Positions 1-16,200 are shown, numbered from the stretch's first letter. The stretch: 64,000 bases of DNA from Chamaelirium japonicum (GCA_947650365.1 OX393550.1:103810843-103874842); one strand, 5' to 3'. The notes: generated from the sequence alone by a model not told the origin. Numbers and translations are program-made.

Positions 1-927
<927 letters not shown>

Positions 928-938
928 ATATATATATA

Positions 939-1085
939 GGGACATATTATAATGCGGCATGCGGTAAGTGCGGCACCGCACTACAACCGTCTAATGCATC
1001 GCTGTATGCATGCGATGCACACAGCGGGTGCATCAGACGGCTGCGGTGTAGTGCCGCACTTACCGCATACCTTATTATAGCATGC

Positions 1086-1088
<3 letters not shown>
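939..1088. mobile_element. Foldback element B1
   Basis: A 150-bp hairpin-like element. The left arm reads GGGACATATTATAATGCGGC. The right end, reverse-complemented, reads GGGGCATGCTATAATAAGG. Both arms then share ATGCGGTAAGTGCGGCAC and a CCGTCTGATGCA-like block. (TA)n lies on both sides. A second copy is at 5401-5536. No coding capacity. Confidence 0.75.

Positions 1089-3171
<2,083 letters not shown>

Positions 3172-3203
<32 letters not shown>
3172..3203. repeat. (CT)n microsatellite
   Basis: CT run joining the right end of foldback D to the next (TA)n block. Confidence 0.95.
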
Positions 3204-4731
<1,528 letters not shown>

Positions 4732-4750
4732 CTATATATATATATATATA

Positions 4751-5311
4751 ACCCGCGTACAAAATGGGCTGCCAAAATTTGGGCCGTCCGATCGCGCAGA
4801 TCGGCTGCAAATCCGAGCGATATCTCCCGCGCCGTCCGATCCCTGTCTGATCCAGTGCAGCGCACCTCAGGCCCGCCGTCTGATCACCCGGGTCGAGACC
4901 TGACCGTCAGATCCCGTGAACCGCACCCCCGCCCGGTAGTATATCGCTCGGTTCGATTCCCATCCGTTGGATCGATGGGAATCGAACGGGCGAAAATGAA
5001 TTTCGCTGTTACTGTAGCGGCTACAGTAACAGCGAAAATCATTTTCGCCCGTTCGATTCCCATCGATCCAACGGATGGGAATCGAACCGAGCTTTTATAT
5101 ACACAGCGGGGGTGCGGTTCACGGGATCTGACGGTCAGGTCTTGACCCGGGGGATCAGACGGCGGGTCTGGGGTGCGCTGCACGGGATCAGAGCGGGGAT
5201 CGGACGGCACGAGAGATTTCGTTCGGATTTGCAGCCGATCCGCGCGATCGGACGGTCCAAATTTCGGCAGCGCATTTTCTGAGGGGGCAGCGCACAGCGC
5301 AACGTAACACT

Positions 5312-5314
<3 letters not shown>
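4751..5314. mobile_element. Foldback element G2, inverted copy of G1
   Basis: Nearly identical to G1 but in opposite orientation. Bases 4752-5314 mirror 4141-4703 with the axis at 4727.5. Reading positions correspond exactly, so there is no net indel over about 560 bp. The outer 27 bases expected at its left end are absent and (TA)n occupies that interval. Its own apex palindrome is centred at 5019. Confidence 0.82.
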
Positions 5315-5400
<86 letters not shown>

Positions 5401-5402
<2 letters not shown>

Positions 5403-5536
5403 TATGCTGCGGCATGCGGTACGTGCGGCACCGCACCGCAGCCGTCTGATGCACGCGCTGCGTGCATCGCATGCACGCAGCGGTGCATCAGACGATATGC
5501 GGTAGGTGTCGCACTTACCGCATGCCGCATTATAGC
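5401..5536. mobile_element. Foldback element B2
   Basis: Second copy of family B. GCTATGCTGCGGCATGCGGT begins it and CCGCATGCCGCATTATAGC ends it, with the same GTGCGGCACCGCA and CCGTCTGATGCA interior as B1. (TA)n lies on the left. A short CT run and then TA lie on the right. Confidence 0.72.
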
Positions 5537-5557
5537 ATTTCTCTCTCTATATATATA

Positions 5558-5993
5558 GTGTCTTTGTCATAAATCCTTCCACATGAAGCTAGCCCTCCCG
5601 TCCTTCCATTTGCAGGGTTCGAGTTCGAGTCCTTTCCACTACCGGCTCTCTCCGCTATCGCTCGCTGGAGGCCGGTGAGAATCGCGGCCATCCATGGGAG
5701 TGATGACTTGGCGCCAAATGCAATCATCTATCAAGGGGGGTGATTACTCTCGGAACAGGGATGGAACCAAGATTTTATATTGAAAGGGACAAAAGCATAA
5801 TGATTTTATATGGAAGTGTCAAAGCATGAACCAAAAAAATTTTATATACTATGATTACTATATTATTTTTTGGGGTAATGTGTGATAGTTACCTCTAACA
5901 GGTCAAATTTAGTGATAAAGACGGTTATTATCGTTCATTAGCGTTAAGTCCTTCCGATAAAAAAATATCCTTTTTACCCTTGCAGCAGTACAA
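5558..5993. other. Intergenic, no gene seen
   Basis: No coding region is visible. A GGGTTCGAGTTCGAGTCC stretch at about 5617-5634 resembles a Pol III B box and could mark a decayed SINE, but no A box, poly-A tail or flanking duplication was found. Confidence 0.4.
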
Positions 5994-6300
5994 GTGGACA
6001 CCGGTCCTGTAGCAAAAAGAGTAACAATCTTCAGTGAAATCACTGTAGCAAAAAAAAACTATGAAATATTGTCAAAATCTTTTTACTATAGTGAAATCAT
6101 TGTAGCATTTTTTTTAAGAAATCTTGTCGGAAAAAAATTGCTATGGGAAAATCACTGTAGCAAAAGAGTAATAATATTTGTAGAGTAACAATCGACACAG
6201 ATTGGTGCACTTTTGCTATAGTGAAATTACTGTAGCAATATATTTTCTGTGAAATCGTACCAAAAAAAATTGATATAGTAAAATCACTATAACAAACCCG
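5994..6300. repeat. ACTGTAGC-type short inverted repeats
   Basis: Several copies of TCACTGTAGCAAAA and its imperfect inverse (GCTATAGTGAAAT) alternate through the segment. The same signature recurs at 24920-25525 and 26221-26410. This looks like a decayed palindromic MITE cluster. Non-coding. Confidence 0.5.
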
Positions 6301-7115
6301 CGGGTTGGAGTCCTTTAGTGGCAAGAACAGAGGGGCATGCACTAAGTTGCAATTTGGTCATTAAAAAGGGATAAAAGTCCTCTAGCTGGTTCCTTTTCGG
6401 GAGGGACCTACTACAACACCATTTTTTTATTGTCCTTACCCTTACAACGATCTCTTATCAGGGAGCTCTCACTAAGTCCCCCTATTTAAAAAAACAAAAT
6501 AATTGAGGGACGACAATGGCCCCCCCTTGGCCCATGCATAATTTAGTCCCTATCTCGGAACAATACTTGTCCAGCAGGTGTTGGAGCAACAAGCTCCAGC
6601 AACTGACATGGTAATCAATGATTGGACCATACCCCCACTTAAAACATGTAGGGTCTACTACTCCATAGGCAATCATGTTATGCTTTTTGTTTTTGGTGGC
6701 ACATCGTTCATTTCTGAGAGAATCTTTCAAGAATAAAGTTTTTTTTATTTAAAATATTCGCATATAATCCAGATATACTTATAAAAATATGGAGCACTCT
6801 AATGTTAAAAATAAAAAAATAAACAAACATCTTTTCAGAACTTGGATATGCACCTACATAAGACAAATATTGAACATGATTTGATAAACTATGGTCCCTC
6901 CATATGATGTCACCTTTGCATATAAGTCCATCAACAAAAATGATATTTGATATTGGCTCTTAAAGCTATAAAAAATTATCTAATTATTATCCAATATGAA
7001 TATATTTAGTAGATACTTTGGGCTTGGTCTAGCATCAGAGGAACTTTATCTCCATAAAGTAACTTTCACAAAAATAAATAGTAATCAATGTGGAATCCAT
7101 GTGCTGCTACAAAAT
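6301..7115. other. AT-rich intergenic, no gene seen
   Basis: AT-rich, with stops in all frames and no recognised repeat ends. I see nothing to annotate. Confidence 0.5.
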
Positions 7116-7188
7116 CCCAGTATGGACACGGGCCAAGATCGAGGCCGTTGTGGATGTTGTAGTGGTTGGTCATGCTGCTCTACCTACT

Positions 7189-8087
7189 TGTGACTACCAA
7201 GATTCAATAGCCAAGGCTTCTAATATTGTGATGCTAAGATGGATAAGGTGAGGTGAGACAAGGTGTCAAAGTACACGAGTTAGCCCCACATCAACTTGAG
7301 AGAAGAAGATCATGAGCTACTTATATAATTTTTCCTCCCAAATATAAAAGACATGTTTTAAAACCGTGTGCTGCTATGGATTTCGTAAGAACTCCGTAAT
7401 TAAGCGTGATTGGGCGAGAGTAGCACTAGTATGGGTGACTTTCTGGGAAGTCCTTGTGCAGGCACGGGTAAAGCGAACAATACCTTGTGTGTTTGAGGTG
7501 GATGTTACAAAATACTATCAGAGCCGGTTCTTCTCATAATAGGGGGGTCTAACCCTACACGTGGACGTGTAGCCCTTAAGGGGGGTGGATTGTGATGATT
7601 AAGATCTAATAACCAATAGTCAATAGCCAAGACTCTTGAGATTGTGATGCCAAGATGAATGAGATGAGGTGAGGTGTCCAAAGCCACGAGTTGGCCCCAC
7701 ATTGCTTGAAGAGGAGATCATGAGCTACTTATATAATTTTGGATAAATTACACATAGAGCCCCTCTAGTTTGACCAATTATCACTTACACCCCCTCAAGT
7801 TTAAAACCCTACAAATACCCCCCTATAGTTTGAAAAACATGTCACTTGCACCCCTTGCAAAGGGGGTCTATGTGTATGGTTTTTCTAACTGTAGGGGGAC
7901 ATTTGTAGGGTTTTAAACATAAGGGGGTGTAAGTGATAATCGGTCAAACTACAGGGGGTCTATGTGTAATTTATCCTATAATTTTTTCACTCATACATAA
8001 AAGACACGTTTTAAAACCTTGCGCCGCTACAGATTTTGTAAGAACTTAGTTGTTAAGCAATATCTTGTGTATTTGGAACGGATTACA
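7189..8087 (+). mobile_element. Cassandra TRIM with 5S-derived LTR
   Basis: 5' LTR 7189-7509 (TGTGACTACC ... GATGTTACA), internal region 7510-7590 and 3' LTR from 7591 to 8087. Just after the 5' LTR is ACTATCAGAGCC, a mutated initiator-Met tRNA primer-binding site. A purine tract AAGGGGGGTGGA precedes the 3' LTR. The LTR holds a 5S rRNA-like Pol III region at about 7385-7460, with AACTCCGTAATTAAGCGTG, GGGCGAGAGTAGCAC and GGTGACTTTCTGGGAAG. The 3' LTR is split by a MITE (7741-7976) and has lost most of its 5S part near 8058. Flanks CTACT and CCACT are a probable 5-bp duplication. No protein is expected from this family. Confidence 0.88.
7741..7976. mobile_element. MITE with 9-bp TSD (Mutator-like)
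   Basis: A 236-bp element with inverted ends GGATAAATTACACATAGA and TCTATGTGTAATTTATCC. It is flanked by a perfect 9-bp duplication TATAATTTT (7732-7740 and 7977-7985). The 9-bp duplication points to the Mutator superfamily. It sits inside the Cassandra 3' LTR and is therefore younger than that insertion. Confidence 0.85.
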
Positions 8088-8875
8088 CCACTGTACTTGC
8101 AATTCTTGATAAAGGAGTTACTGAGGAGGTTGTGGGTGTTGCAGCTAATCTCGTGACTAACGTGGTCTTTTTGGAGGGGATAACGAAGTCATCGGAAATG
8201 TTCGTAGTGGATGCACCATCCCCTTTCTTCGTTAAGGTCCTGTTCAATTTTGCTTGAGCTATAGGCGCAATTCCAAAGGTGATACTCGGCTTGTGTCCTC
8301 CGGAGGTTGCTAAGGAGCTTGATAGTAGCGAGCCGAATTAATGGTTGGAGGGGGATCCAGACCCTGGCATTGTGGATACGTATAAAGATGGTTGGAAGGG
8401 GAAAAAATATTTTTCTTTCACTGACCTTCCCAAAGTGTTAACAATTCCAAACGAATCCTACATTGTGAGTCTTGCCCAGGAAAAGAATCCAAAGCCAAAG
8501 AAGCAGAAGACTCAGTCGTGACCACAAAAGTTCCGCAGGAGCATTTACAAAATGATCTTCTACCCCATGATATTTTCTTTGTTGCTTGTTTAATTAGGCA
8601 TCATTTTATTTTTGTTTTGTGTGTGTTGTCCTATGGGTTGTGTGACATGAGGCATATGTTGTGTCAGCGCTTTGAGGTCTATTTGTTTGGAGCCTTGTGT
8701 CTGATGCCTACTTAGCGCTTCTCAAAAAATATAATTTCTTGAGATTTGAATACAATTTATCCACTTCTCAAAAAAAAAAAAAAAAAAAAGCCTCCATCTG
8801 CTATGGCAAAAGAAATATTTTCTAACAATAATGACTTCATTAAATATCATGAAATTTTATAATTAGGGTGGCAAT

Positions 8876-9445
8876 GGAGCATCAAAACACGAAAACCCGA
8901 CCTGTACCCAACCCCATATTTCGGTTATGGGTATAGATTTTACACCTTGAGTAGGGTACGGTTATAGAAACTCTACCCGATCAACCTTCGGGTATGGATA
9001 CGAATACCTTAATTAATGCGCATACTCAAAATCCGATTTCCGACTTCCCCTTCAAAGTTGTGGATATTAGATAATATGATTGGACTTGAAACTCATTGTA
9101 ATAAACATAAATTCTAACCGAACTCATATCCCTTTCCAAATTGTACCCAATCTCATACCCTACTAAAACCAATATAATAAAAAATCTTAAGAGGTTCTTG
9201 ATATTTCAATATAATAACATTAAATTTTTATTCAAACAACTGTGCATTTGCGGTGGAGAAAAAAAAGATGAAATTCCCATAATGAAAACCCGAAACCCGA
9301 TCCAAAACCCAAATAAGAATTGATCGAGTATGGGCCGGCCCTCTTATACCCGAATGGGTATATGTCGGATATGAACCCGCTATACCAGACTTGGTATGGA
9401 TATGGGTTGGGTTAGGGGCCGACCCAACCCAACCTGTTGCCACCC
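8876..9445. mobile_element. TIR element ending GGGTGGCAA
   Basis: Starts GGGTGGCAATGG and ends GTTGCCACCC. The interior is rich in (G)GGTATGGGTA- and AACCCGACC-like short repeats typical of small non-autonomous DNA elements. I could not find a convincing target duplication. Most of it is shared with copy B (24572-24714 plus 26701-27017). Confidence 0.5.
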
Positions 9446-9479
9446 GTATTTGAAATGAACCCAATTCCAATACAATCTT

Positions 9480-10258
9480 TTTTTTTTTTTTGGGTACATA
9501 ATTCCAATACAATATTTTTTTTTGGTATTGCCAAGGTGGAGGTCACAAAAAGACCCCCATGGAGGTGCCACATGCCGGCACTAGCAGGGACGACCACATC
9601 TGGTCGGGAACCAACACAGGTGGACAAACAACCGGTAGGCAACACCGGTAGACAAACAGCCGCAGACAACCAACCAGGCCACCAACACAGGTAAACAAAT
9701 AGCCGCACCCCGGCAAACCATCCCGCCACACCCGGCGAGATCCCCAGATCCGGGGAAAACACAGCAAAAGAAACCACAAAGAGAGAAAACACAGCAAAAA
9801 AGAGGCGATCATCGCCAGAACCCGCAGATCGGCTAAGAAGTAGAAGTCGCCAACAAATCCGCTTCCCTGCCGACGAGCCGCTGCCGCCGCCGCATCGCTA
9901 GGCGCCGCTCACTGGCCAGAGAAGAAGTTCTGGACAACCACCGGCCGAGAACCTCACACCGGGGCTAGATCCAACCATCCGTCTGAAGCCGGCAAGAACA
10001 TCGACCCCAACGCTGACGCCGAAAGAGGGCCTCCAACCGCCGAACGACCATGGATCTCCGAGCACAAAACGCCGCCTGCCGGGGACACCCTAGCTACTTA
10101 CAAAGGGGAGGAAGAGGGGGTAGATCTCATCCCCGGTGATGAGAAGACCCAAATCCCGGCCTCCCTGTTGCCTCCGGCGGCACTCAAGGAGGCCAGGAAC
10201 CCACTCCCGAAACCCTAACCCAAACAAGGAAAAGGGAAAATCGGAAAGGGGATGGGAA
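9480..10258 (-). mobile_element. Short poly-A retroposon, copy 1
   Basis: A 779-bp insertion read on the minus strand. It is absent from the homologous place in copy B (around 27040). It is bounded by a 12-bp duplication CAATACAATCTT (9468-9479 and 10259-10270). The minus-strand 3' end carries A-tracts, and the segment before the tail (GCATGTGGCACCTCC, TTTTGTGACCTCC) matches the other copy at 48346-49056. The tail holds an extra copy of ATTGTATTGGAATT, which is target-site sequence. No reverse transcriptase is visible, so it is a SINE-size or truncated non-LTR element. It lies at the 3' end of the F-box gene, and the right duplication copy overlaps the last base of the stop codon. Confidence 0.7.
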
Positions 10259-10269
10259 CAATACAATCT

Positions 10270-10792
10270 TCATATAACATAGTTATAACCATAATCACCG
10301 CTTGTTCTAGAACCTTCTTGCTCGAAGTTTTTGATACTAGAAGCTTTTCTCAGAATTTCTGAGTCGGCTTCGAAACCAAAGCAACCATCCACACTCAACC
10401 GCTCTAACTCCTTACAACCATCCATTATCAATAGCAATTCTTCCTTGCGCAAATACGCCTTCCTCAAGCACAAACACTTGATCTTCGGGAGATGATTAAC
10501 AATCGCCATCGCATCCTCCTCCTTGATCAGATCGCACATTTTGAGCGCAGAAAACCGATTGCAGCTGAGGCTGATCTCCGATAACATATCTCGGACAGAA
10601 GAAGGCCTCGATTCCATCTCCAGCCTTTCGAGATCCTTCCATTTTCCTATAATTCTCGGGATTTGAGCCTCATCGGCGGATGTCAAATTAGGCAAGCCAA
10701 GAAGCTTCAATCTTGGGCATCTGCGGACATCCCATGAATGATTTGAGAAAGACCTAAAAAAATCCGCTAACTGTTTGTGTTACCAATAACCC

Positions 10793-10881
<89 letters not shown>

Positions 10882-11367
10882 GAGTTTTGCGGAGAATGAA
10901 TCTTTTCATTAGGGCTAGTTGGATAATATATATAGTGTCCTCATATGAGACTTATGTCAACAGAAATGATATACGCATTAGACTATACATATGACTAACA
11001 ATTTGATTGCAGTATGTACTCACTGATTTGACACGTAAACCAAGTCTTTGAGCGAGCCAAGCATTGGAGGGAATCTGAGCTCCACCACAGACCCGCAGCT
11101 GTGACCGATCGTGAGCTTCATGAAACCGGTGAAGGAGAAGCGTTGTACCGAGTACCGGGCCATGAAGGACTTGGTGAAGCCACTCCATGGCATGAAACTC
11201 AACGCACTGAAGTCCAGGGACCTCCAGCACAGTGGGTCGAGCGTGGCTCGGTGCCAGGACTTGCAGACGAAGGGCACGCTCAGGGTCAGGTCCTCGAGGC
11301 CCAGCCGTCGGATGATGTGGACCAAGCAGTCGCTCTCCATCTCCTCCCACCTCCTCGGATCCTCCAT
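10270..11367 (-). CDS. F-box/LRR-type protein, two exons
   Basis: Predicted CDS join of 11367-11024 and 10720-10270 on the minus strand, 264 residues. Exon 1 ends at a consensus donor GTGAGT and exon 2 follows a CCGCAG acceptor. The reading phase is kept across the 303-bp intron. Residues about 1-45 form an F-box (LVHIIRRLGLEDL ... VPFVCKSWHRA). The second half has leucine-rich-repeat-like strands (CPRLKLLGLPNL, LPKIKCLCLRK, CKELERLSVDGC). F-box proteins normally act as substrate adaptors in SCF ubiquitin ligases by binding a SKP1-like partner; the substrate is unknown. I chose the ATG at 11367 because the F-box lies a usual distance after it; an in-frame ATG at 11466 would add 33 unremarkable residues. 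A retroposon sits immediately beyond the stop codon. Copy B (27119-27987) is a broken paralogue. Confidence 0.75.
10796..10878. repeat. (GA)n microsatellite in F-box intron
   Basis: About 83 bp of GA inside the only intron of the F-box gene. The homologous tract in copy B (27570-27739) is about twice as long. Confidence 0.95.
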
Positions 11368-11469
11368 TGCATCACCTGCACTCCCTGGCCTCTTATTCAG
11401 TCCTGCTGATGCTTTGGATGAAACATAGGGGACTTTTATAATGCAGCAAACGTGACGAAGAAACAAGGG

Positions 11470-12180
11470 ATCTTTGTTCTATAAGTCCATGTATTGGCAC
11501 ATTAATGTATTATGAAGAAACAAACACACATGAAGCACCAAATGGATAGATAAGTAGTTTTATTTTTAATTATTGTTATTTTAAAAACGTATAATGTTGA
11601 TGTATTGTTGTTGTTATTTTGTTAGAGGAGATTATCGTCGTAGGATGGATGTTAGGAAGACCCCAACATGTGCATTAATAAGGAAGCTGGAAGGAGGACG
11701 TGAGGATAACTCAGAGTCCAGAAGATTATAAAAATATTACAAAATATGGTGACGGCTAAAATAACTTATCGCCGCGAGAGCGAAAAATTAGTGTTTGAGT
11801 ATTTGTCATGTTACAAGAAACAAAATGGAAAAAACACATGTCAAGGCTAATGTTTTTTGGGAGTTGTTATCTATATCATAAGCTACAGTTTTGTGGGGGT
11901 ACAAAGAAAGGTCAGGATCTGTTTTTGAGAGGAGGCTAGAATGAAGGGGCAAGATAAGCTGATATAACGGTGAGAGCGATTCATCTAGATAGAGGGGAAT
12001 GACTAAGATTGAATCGAGTTGAAATGTGGGGATGGAATTAGGTGAAGGAAGTAATAAATTAGTGAAGGACCTAATCGTAAAACAAAAAATTTAACATTCG
12101 TTTGGAGGGTTTTCGTGTAAAAAAACTAGGGACATGTTGGGTATTAATCTGATTATTCACATGTGGTCTCCCCTCCCCAT
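11470..12180. other. Intergenic, no gene seen
   Basis: AT-rich sequence with no supported gene. It contains GCATTAATAAGGAAGCTGG at about 11672, which reappears in copy B right after the F-box pseudogene breakpoint (27988). This shows where copy B lost, or copy A gained, sequence. Confidence 0.5.
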
Positions 12181-12189
12181 AAATGAGAC

Positions 12190-12311
12190 CTAATTTTTCT
12201 TTTCAGTCCAGCTATCACCCGATCAGTTCTTACAGCCGTCCGTTTCCAACGGTTCGATTGCACTTACAGCCGTCCATTCCCTGTCCGGTCCAATGATTTG
12301 CTCTTACAGCC

Positions 12312-12359
<48 letters not shown>

Positions 12360-12560
12360 AGCAAATGGTGATTTGCTCTCACAGCCGTCAGTTCCCGCGA
12401 TTGGGCGATCGGGTCCGGCGATCAGGTCGCAGATCCTTCGATCGGATCCGGTGATTGGGCGACGGACTAGAGAGAGAAAACATAGAAACACCCTCACCGT
12501 CTGATTGCATATACTTGCGAGGAAGAGAACATACACTGTTGGAAATATGTGTACTTTAGA
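12190..12560. repeat. Short tandem repeats with CT tract
   Basis: Degenerate units of about 35 bp containing TTACAGCCGTCC repeat between 12200 and 12400, interrupted by (TC)n at 12315-12357. They lie upstream of the six-exon gene and may belong to its promoter region. Confidence 0.5.
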
Positions 12561-12589
12561 TCTGAATCTTGGATTTAGATTATCGCCTC

Positions 12590-12691
12590 CTCTCTCTATC
12601 TCTCTCTCTCTCTCTGTCTCTCTCTCTCGATCTCCCTCTCTCTCGAACCCCCGCGATCAACGCCTGTCGATCCTTCCCTCTCTCGAGCGCG

Positions 12692-12731
<40 letters not shown>

Positions 12732-12990
12732 ACGCTTGCCCAATTCAGAAAGAGATCGGCCAAATGGGGATGGGGTTTGAATCCGGCGATTAGGTCCTCT
12801 GTGATCCGGAGATCAGATCCTCCTCCTCTCTCTCTCTCTCTCTCTCGATCTCCCTCTCTCTCGAACCCCCTCGATCAACGCCTGCAGATCCTTTCCTCTC
12901 TCGAGCGCGATCCTCTCTCTCTCTCTCTCTCTCGATGACGCTTGCCCAATTCGGAAAGAGATCGGCCAAATGGGGATGGGGTTTGAATTC
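12590..12990 (+). repeat. Tandem duplication in putative 5' leader
   Basis: A unit of roughly 200 bp occurs twice (about 12595-12780 and 12830-12990). Each has CT tracts, CGAACCCCC, GCGATCAACGCCTG and GATGACGCTTGCCCAATTC. CT-rich leaders are common just upstream of plant start codons, which agrees with the ATG at 13280. Confidence 0.65.
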
Positions 12991-13144
12991 TCTCCCCATT
13001 TTTCCTAAATCTCTCCCTCACCCAGCCCTAGGTCTCTCTCGATTTCGCCCCGAATTCGTCCCCAAATTCACGATGATTTCGTCCCCGTTTAATCACCTGC
13101 CTCCCGCTCCCCTCCTCCCCGATTTGAACCCAGCGCCCTCCTCT

Positions 13145-13147
13145 CTC

Positions 13148-13183
<36 letters not shown>
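13145..13183. repeat. (CT)n in putative 5' leader
   Basis: CT tract about 100 bp upstream of the chosen start of the six-exon gene. Confidence 0.9.
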
Positions 13184-13187
<4 letters not shown>

Positions 13188-13279
13188 GCCCGTCGTCGAT
13201 TGCACGCCGTCAAGGTTTGCCCCTTCCGTCGCCGAGGTTATCCCTTCCCCCCTCTCTCTCTTTCTCATATCCTCTGCTG

Positions 13280-16200
13280 ATGCAGATGTCGCCATCGTCG
13301 CTGCCGAATGCCTCTTCATCCCCCTCGCCCGTCGCCGACACCACCGAGGTGTGCGCTGTTGTTGGAAATTTTTTTAAAAATTCGATTTAAAAAAATGATG
13401 ATTTATACTATCGTTTTTTTTTGGATTTTTCTGATCTCTCTATCTCTTTGTTTAGCATGAAGCGATGGATATCGACATGGAGAAAGAGGAGACCATCATC
13501 CACCAGCCCTCTGCGGTCTCACCTAGGCACCACTCCACTGATCAGGTAATTGTTAGGTGTCTCATGCCTCAAATTCAGTGGCTTGCAGGGTTTGTTTAAT
13601 GCTAAGGTGGCTTTTAGATGGCTTATAGGCTTGGTCTAGGTTCTAGGGTATTGATGATAATTGGTTTTCGGAATCATGTTTTTTGAAAAATAATTTTAGG
13701 TTCTGATTTTCGAGCTCTGGCCAGATCCGATAAGCCTAAAATGAGTGCATGCCCAGATCAGTCTTTGAATAAGGGCTAGAAATGCTCTAATGCATTTGAA
13801 GATCCGATAACCCATTGGACGGCTACAATGTGTTGTGGTCAAAGAGAGAGAGTTGGTCCTGGGTTAACATACAAACCGGTTTATTCAAAGACTGAACCAA
13901 AACATGTAGAGACCCCCAATCATTTTAACACGAAATGAGATCATTTTTTAAAGCCCAAATGAAAAATCCTTAGCAAATCCCATTTATGCATGCAAATGGG
14001 CCATCCAATCGCAGCCGTCTGAAGCCATGTAGAGACCTCCGATCATTTTAACACCAAATGTGACATCCAATCGCATCGGCATGGATTTACAAAGACAGTA
14101 TTATTACTGAAACCTATTGGGACTAAATGAACCTCTCTCTTATATACAAATGAATATTTTCTCAAGCAGTTCTTGCATGCATTCAAACTTCATTTGAATA
14201 TTCCATGAAATTACCTGAGCTGAAATTCTTGGTCGATCTAAAAAATTAGCAGGTTGTGATGGAGGAAGAAGAGGATGTCATAACCACAGATGGGCACCGC
14301 TCCACCTATCAGGTAAATGTTAAGTGTCTCATGCCTCAAATTCAGTTTGTGAAATCTGAATATGGCGATTTAAAATGTTAGGTGTCTCATTATCATTATT
14401 AATTTTTTTTAAAATGATTTTACCATAGAACCGGTGGGTCACACTTTGAACCGAATTGTCTCCCGGTTCCGGTTCAACCAAAGGTGTCCGGTTTGGTTTC
14501 CAAAATACTACCACCAAGGCTAGAGATAAAAGCTCTAGGATCGAACCACAAAACCTATGGAACTTGCTCAGTAATACGTGGATTTCTATGAAACGGATCA
14601 TTGGTCAAGTAGCGACCAATGTTTTCAAAACTAGATCGGAAGGCGAACCGAAAAGACATCCGGTTCAGTCCAAATCGGTTCAAATTGATGGTTAAACCAT
14701 TTGAACCACATAAAAAAAATATATTTTTAATATATATTTACAAAATTCTTCAATGGCAAGAATTTTTGGTTATTATGATCATTGTGGTATGCTTATTATG
14801 ATCTTTTTTTTAACTTCCATCTGGGTCTTTAGGTTTATCTCACCTCTTTCTGACTTACAAAGACAAACCTTGAGTGAACTCTCCATAATTAACATAGATA
14901 TGATCATATGGGTGTCATACGCTCATAACTATTTGTGTTGTGGTCCCATAATGCTTGCCCCATTCATGTGAATATGTGGAGTTGAGCTTATTCATCCATT
15001 GTACTTTAATGTATGTGACAATTGTTGTTTAATAATGTTCATTATATATCTATATTAGTAGGAGTGAAAAACTTGCATGGAATATGGTTATTCCTGATAA
15101 TTTAACCCACACATTGTCTTGATTTATTAATGTTGATAATATAAGTGTATCATACATGCATTTTCATTATAGAATCAGATTTTATTTTTGAGATTGGCGG
15201 GTGTCCTGAAACCTTTCGGGCAGTGGCCCCCTTTAGGCTCGGACTAATCCGTCCAGTAGTGAAGCCCGACCACTCGGCAATTCCCACTTCATACCTGGGT
15301 AAATCGAGGGGAGGAGTGAAACCCACAACCTCCTCACCAAAGCATCAGTTGATTTACCAACTCTCTTACCCCCTGGTCGGTAGAAACCGTAGATTCAGAT
15401 TTTATTTGACATGTAAGGTGGTTGACATAAAGATTCTTAAAAATGATTTTACCATAGAACCGGTGGGTCACACTTTGAACCGAATTGTCTCCCGGTTCCG
15501 GTTCAACCAAAGGTGTCCGGTTTGGTTTTCAAAATACAACCACCAAGGCTAGAAACCCACAATTATTTTAACACTAAATGAGATTATTTTTTAAAGCCAT
15601 GTAGAGACCCCTGATTAGTTAAACACCCAATCGCAGCAAGTGAACTTTCTCAAGCAATTGTTGCATGCATTCAAACTTCATTTGAATATTCCATGAAATT
15701 ACCTAAGCTGAAATTCTTGGTCGATCTAAAAAATTAGCAGGTTGTGATGGAGGAAGAAGACGATGTCACAGCCACCGATGGGCACCGCTCCACCTATCAG
15801 GTAAATGTTAGGTGTCTCATGCCTCAAATTCATTTTGCGAAATCTGAATATGGCGATTTAAAATGTTAGGTGTCTCATTATCATTATTAATTTTTTTTAA
15901 AATGATTTTACCATAGAACCGGTGGGTCACACTTTGAACCGAATTGTCTCCCGGTTCCGGTTCAACCAAAGGTGTCCGGTTTGGTTTTCAAAATACTACC
16001 ACCAAGGCTAGAGATAAAAGCTCTAGGATTGAACCACAAAACCTATGGAACTTGCTCAGTAATACGTGGATTCCTATGAAACGGATCATTGGTCAAGTAG
16101 CGACCAATGTTTTCAAAATCGGATCGGAAGGCGAACCGAAAAGACATCCGGTTTAGTCCAAATCGGTTCAAATTGATGGTTAAACCATTTGAACCACATA

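Larger units (their letters stand above)
7125..8520 (+). pseudogene. Unidentified coding relic split by Cassandra
   Basis: An open stretch at 7125-7188 continues in frame at about 8093 once the Cassandra element (7189-8087) and one copy of its CTACT/CCACT target duplication are ignored. It then reads through hydrophobic, valine-rich sequence until a stop near 8258. Coding-like sequence resumes with another stop near 8341 and ends at a lysine-rich tail (about 8490-8520). A pure poly-A tract at about 8771-8790 downstream, and no visible introns, fit a processed retrocopy. I do not recognise the family. It is clearly broken. Confidence 0.4.

Noticed and set aside
5617..5634. tRNA gene
   Set aside because: Only a B-box-like GGTTCGAGTTCGAGTCC is present; no cloverleaf could be formed by eye.
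11101..11428. Plus-strand frames opposite the F-box exon
   Set aside because: Shadows of the minus-strand coding exon.
12264..13319. Open frames of (Ser-Leu)n and (Arg-Glu)n
   Set aside because: Translations of CT/GA repeats in the putative 5' leader; the same applies at 23690-23899 and 27526-27767.
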